A stretch of 64,000 bases of DNA from positions 67,693 through 131,692 of the forward strand of contig NZ_DJFS01000079.1 of the NCBI RefSeq assembly GCF_002432125.1. Direction: 5' to 3'. Origin of the DNA: Brevundimonas sp. UBA5866. GTDB lineage: Bacteria > Pseudomonadota > Alphaproteobacteria > Caulobacterales > Caulobacteraceae. The translations under genes and the position numbers were made by a program. Below, one piece after another: positions 62,211-64,000 of the stretch. Each line of letters opens with the position of its first letter. The first letter of the stretch is position 1. Below the pieces are notes generated by a model, which saw nothing but the letters and a program-made list of their open reading frames with translations, searched no databases and was not told the origin of the DNA.

Positions 62211-63227
62211 TCAGAGTCTCAGGGCCTCGACCACACCGCTGGCCTTGGCACCGGAATAGACCTCGCCGCCGGCCAGCGCATAGACCACCCCGTCAACCGC
62301 ACAGCCCGCCAGTCCGTGTCTCGGCACGCCCATGTCAGGTCCACGATCCCAGCGATCAGAAGCGATGTCGTAGATCCATGTCTCGGTGAACACGCCGCCC
62401 GGCCTCGTCAGCCATTCGCCGCCAAAGGCGACCAGTCTGTCGCCCACGGTGGCCATTGCCAGTCCACCGCCGACCTGTTCGCCCGATGTCGGCGACGCAG
62501 GAATTGGCGCCAGCGTTTCCCAGCTATCGGTACGGGCGTCATAGCGATCCAGCCGTCCTGTCCCGCGACCGCCTTCGACCCTGCGGCCACCGGCGACATA
62601 GATATGCCGGCCATGCACACTGGCGGCGGCGCTATTGCGGGCCTCGGGCGCGGGGCGCGCTGTGTGCCATGTGTTATCGGACGCATCGAAGACCATGTGG
62701 GTGGCCACATCGAACTGATCGTACCAGCCGCCGTTCCCGTCCTTCGGCGAGCGGCCCGTCACCAGATGCACCCGGTCGCCGACCGTCACGCCGACCGTCT
62801 CGGCCAGCGGTTGCGGCATCTGTCTGACCGGATGCCACAGACCATCATCCAGCGCCCAATAATCGGTCATCGACGTCCACTCACCGCCCTCGCGACGGTC
62901 ATAACCACCGAAGGCCCAGACGCGACCGCGCGCAGCCGCCATCATCGGGTGATGCCTTGGCTGCGGCAGGCGCGGTCCTTCGCTCCAGCTATCGGTCGTC
63001 GGATTGTAGATGCCGACCCTATCATTGATCCGCGTCGTGATGCGGTCGCGGATCAACCCGCCCGCGACATAGATCAGACCGTCCAGAACGGCGCAGTAAA
63101 CCTCCTGCGTCGCCCACGGCATATCGGCCCGTCGCTGCCAGCGCGGGCTCGATTGGCTGATGGCGATGTTGGGAAGGGCCGCCGTTGCGGCGACCGAGGC
63201 GATGAGGCTGCGGCGATGAATCATCAT
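62211..63227 (-). CDS. Exported Kelch-repeat beta-propeller protein
   Basis: A 338-residue protein with a twin-arginine-like signal (HRRSLIASVAATAALPNIAI) and about six Kelch repeats, each with a GG pair and a downstream W, for example LIYVAGGLI, VWAFGGYD, IYVAGGRRV, LVAFGGEWL and VYALAGGEV. Such propellers bind partners or sugars; a galactose-oxidase-like Cu site is not visible. The neighbouring genes do not indicate a substrate. It is 19 bases upstream of the rsmD stop on the same strand direction. Confidence 0.87.
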   Translation of the reverse strand: MMIHRRSLIASVAATAALPNIAISQSSPRWQRRADMPWATQEVYCAVLDGLIYVAGGLIRDRITTRINDRVGIYNPTTDSWSEGPRLPQPRHHPMMAAARGRVWAFGGYDRREGGEWTSMTDYWALDDGLWHPVRQMPQPLAETVGVTVGDRVHLVTGRSPKDGNGGWYDQFDVATHMVFDASDNTWHTARPAPEARNSAAASVHGRHIYVAGGRRVEGGRGTGRLDRYDARTDSWETLAPIPASPTSGEQVGGGLAMATVGDRLVAFGGEWLTRPGGVFTETWIYDIASDRWDRGPDMGVPRHGLAGCAVDGVVYALAGGEVYSGAKASGVVEALRL

Positions 63228-63246
63228 ACGCCACAGCCTATCAGCG

Positions 63247-63822
63247 TTATTGCGAAGCTGCGACCTTCAGGAACAGCACGCGTGCCGCGCCGTAATCGCG
63301 GGCATCCATGCGTTCGTAGCCGGGGGTTTCGATCTCAGGCTCGTCAGAGCCGCGCTCAAAGACCACCACCGCATTCGGGGCAAGCCAGTTGCCTTCCAGC
63401 AGCTTGGCCAGCGTCTGCTCGCCCAGACCCTTGCCATAGGGCGGATCAAGGAAGGCCAGAGTGAAGGCTTCACCCGCCGAGCCGGGGCGCGGGCCAAGGT
63501 CGGTCGCACTGCGGCGATGGACGCGGGTGCGACCGAACAGACCATAGGCGTCCATGTTCTCGCGGATAGCACCGCGCGCACCGTCGTCGGTCTCGACGAA
63601 CAGGCAGAAGGCACCACCGCGCGAGATGGCCTCATAGCCCAGAGCGCCCGATCCGGCGTACAGGTCGATGACCCGTGCGCCGTCCAGTACGTCTTCGGCC
63701 CATGCGGCGTGTTCCAGCACATTAAAGATGGCCTGCCGTGCGCGGTCGGAGGTCGGGCGGGTGCCCTGCCCCTCCGGCGCGACGATGGCGCGGCCTTTCA
63801 GACTGCCAGCGACAATCCTCAT
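63247..63822 (-). CDS. rsmD: 16S rRNA (guanine(966)-N(2))-methyltransferase
   Basis: RsmD methylates G966 of 16S rRNA in assembled 30S subunits. The 191-residue protein begins MRIVAGSLKGRAIVAPEG and carries TRPTSDRARQAIFNVLEH, the SAM-binding VIDLYAGSGALGYEAISRG and the catalytic DPPYGKG. It follows the glycine-rich gene at the window edge by 12 bases, a pairing common in Alphaproteobacteria with a pseudouridine synthase. Confidence 0.96.
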   Translation of the reverse strand: MRIVAGSLKGRAIVAPEGQGTRPTSDRARQAIFNVLEHAAWAEDVLDGARVIDLYAGSGALGYEAISRGGAFCLFVETDDGARGAIRENMDAYGLFGRTRVHRRSATDLGPRPGSAGEAFTLAFLDPPYGKGLGEQTLAKLLEGNWLAPNAVVVFERGSDEPEIETPGYERMDARDYGAARVLFLKVAASQ

Positions 63823-63834
63823 ACGGCTGGGTCC

Positions 63835-64000
63835 TTACGAACGGCCACGCGGGCCGCCACGACCGCCCGAAGGCTTGCCGCCAAACGGCTTGCCACCCGA
63901 CGGACGCCCAGCGGGTTTGCCGCCAAAAGACTTGCCACCCGAACCGCCACGACGCTCGCCGTCACGGCCCTGCGGCTTGCGGCGGTCGTCGATGAACTGG
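63835..64000 (-). CDS. C-terminal tail of a gene entering from the right edge, probably a pseudouridine synthase (RluB-like)
   Basis: Only the last 54 codons are in the window. They begin with QFIDDRRKPQGRDGERRGG and continue as a Gly/Lys/Arg-rich tail of GGKP(F/S) and GGRG units, ending RGRS before TAA at 63835. Such basic Gly-rich tails occur on alphaproteobacterial RluB-type pseudouridine synthases next to rsmD, and also on DEAD-box helicases. The identity is inferred from the neighbour and the tail only. Confidence 0.5.
   Translation of the reverse strand, partial: QFIDDRRKPQGRDGERRGGSGGKSFGGKPAGRPSGGKPFGGKPSGGRGGPRGRS

Noticed and set aside
1..64000. Search for CRISPR repeats, insertion sequences, integrases and phage genes
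   Set aside because: No repeated spacer-like arrays, transposase or integrase motifs, or structural phage proteins were found on either strand.

Overview
The window looks like an ordinary, densely coded piece of a Caulobacteraceae (Alphaproteobacteria) chromosome. I estimate its GC content at about 60% by eye. The lineage is inferred from family markers: fliX divergent from flgI, an ALAS-type hemA, an Asp-rich (non-zinc) HemB, DksA with a single cysteine, a GTTC-N7-GTTC LexA box, the ubiquinol-cytochrome c chaperone next to DUF177-plsX-fabH, and the nrdR-rib-nusB-thiL operon. Asticcacaulis would fit the GC content better than Brevundimonas, but the genus is a guess. I see no rRNA, tRNA, prophage, insertion sequence or CRISPR array.

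Layout. 1-3200 (minus): a lipid/respiratory operon, Cbp3-like chaperone, DUF177, plsX, fabH. 3292-3771: bamE. 3832-9109 (minus): nrdR, a RibD reductase domain alone, ribE, a RibB with degenerate RibA domain (RibBX type), ribH, nusB, thiL, and a small exported protein. 9119-13200: glyA, then hemA with a small DUF6898 gene, divergent from hemB. 13226-17218: a flavin reductase-like protein, motB, bpt and the M48 peptidase/lemA pair. 17314-24068 (minus): parC, then an LPS inner-core precursor operon kdsA-hldE-hldD with a coupled DUF3089 hydrolase-like protein that lacks its serine nucleophile. 24213-31943: an accessory-looking mix with sseA, a DAACS symporter behind an AapJ-like lipoprotein, metC-like lyase, an orphan C5 DNA methyltransferase, an Ig-like lipoprotein, a LOG protein and a small secreted protein. 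32015-39140: gltX, dksA, the fliX/flgI-flgJ-flbY flagellar cluster, an EAL protein, a 44-residue membrane peptide and a group III truncated haemoglobin. 39264-45580: SOS-controlled uvrA, a tandem pair of membrane proteins and trmFO. 45620-48235: a sulfide/persulfide detoxification module (TauE exporter, rhodanese-DUF2892, BigR/SqrR-type repressor, persulfide dioxygenase) around one large operator. 48540-56381 (minus): serS-surE-pcm-nlpD, yajC-secD-secF and a squalene/phytoene-synthase-like assembly factor. 56478-64000: cytochrome b561-YceI fusion, YceI lipoprotein, mutL, an Ltp-repeat lipoprotein, a low-molecular-weight phosphatase, DUF2322, a Kelch protein, rsmD, and the glycine-rich C-terminus of a gene running off the end.

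No single locus stands out as a wholly new defence or biosynthetic system. The best leads are proteins that break their family pattern. The riboflavin operon lacks two consecutive activities (GTP cyclohydrolase II and the pyrimidine deaminase). A serine-less DUF3089 protein is translationally coupled to heptose synthesis. A solute-binding lipoprotein is paired with a one-component symporter. A lipoprotein carries Ltp repeats known from phage superinfection exclusion. The sulfide module has a 35-bp operator dyad readable directly in the sequence.
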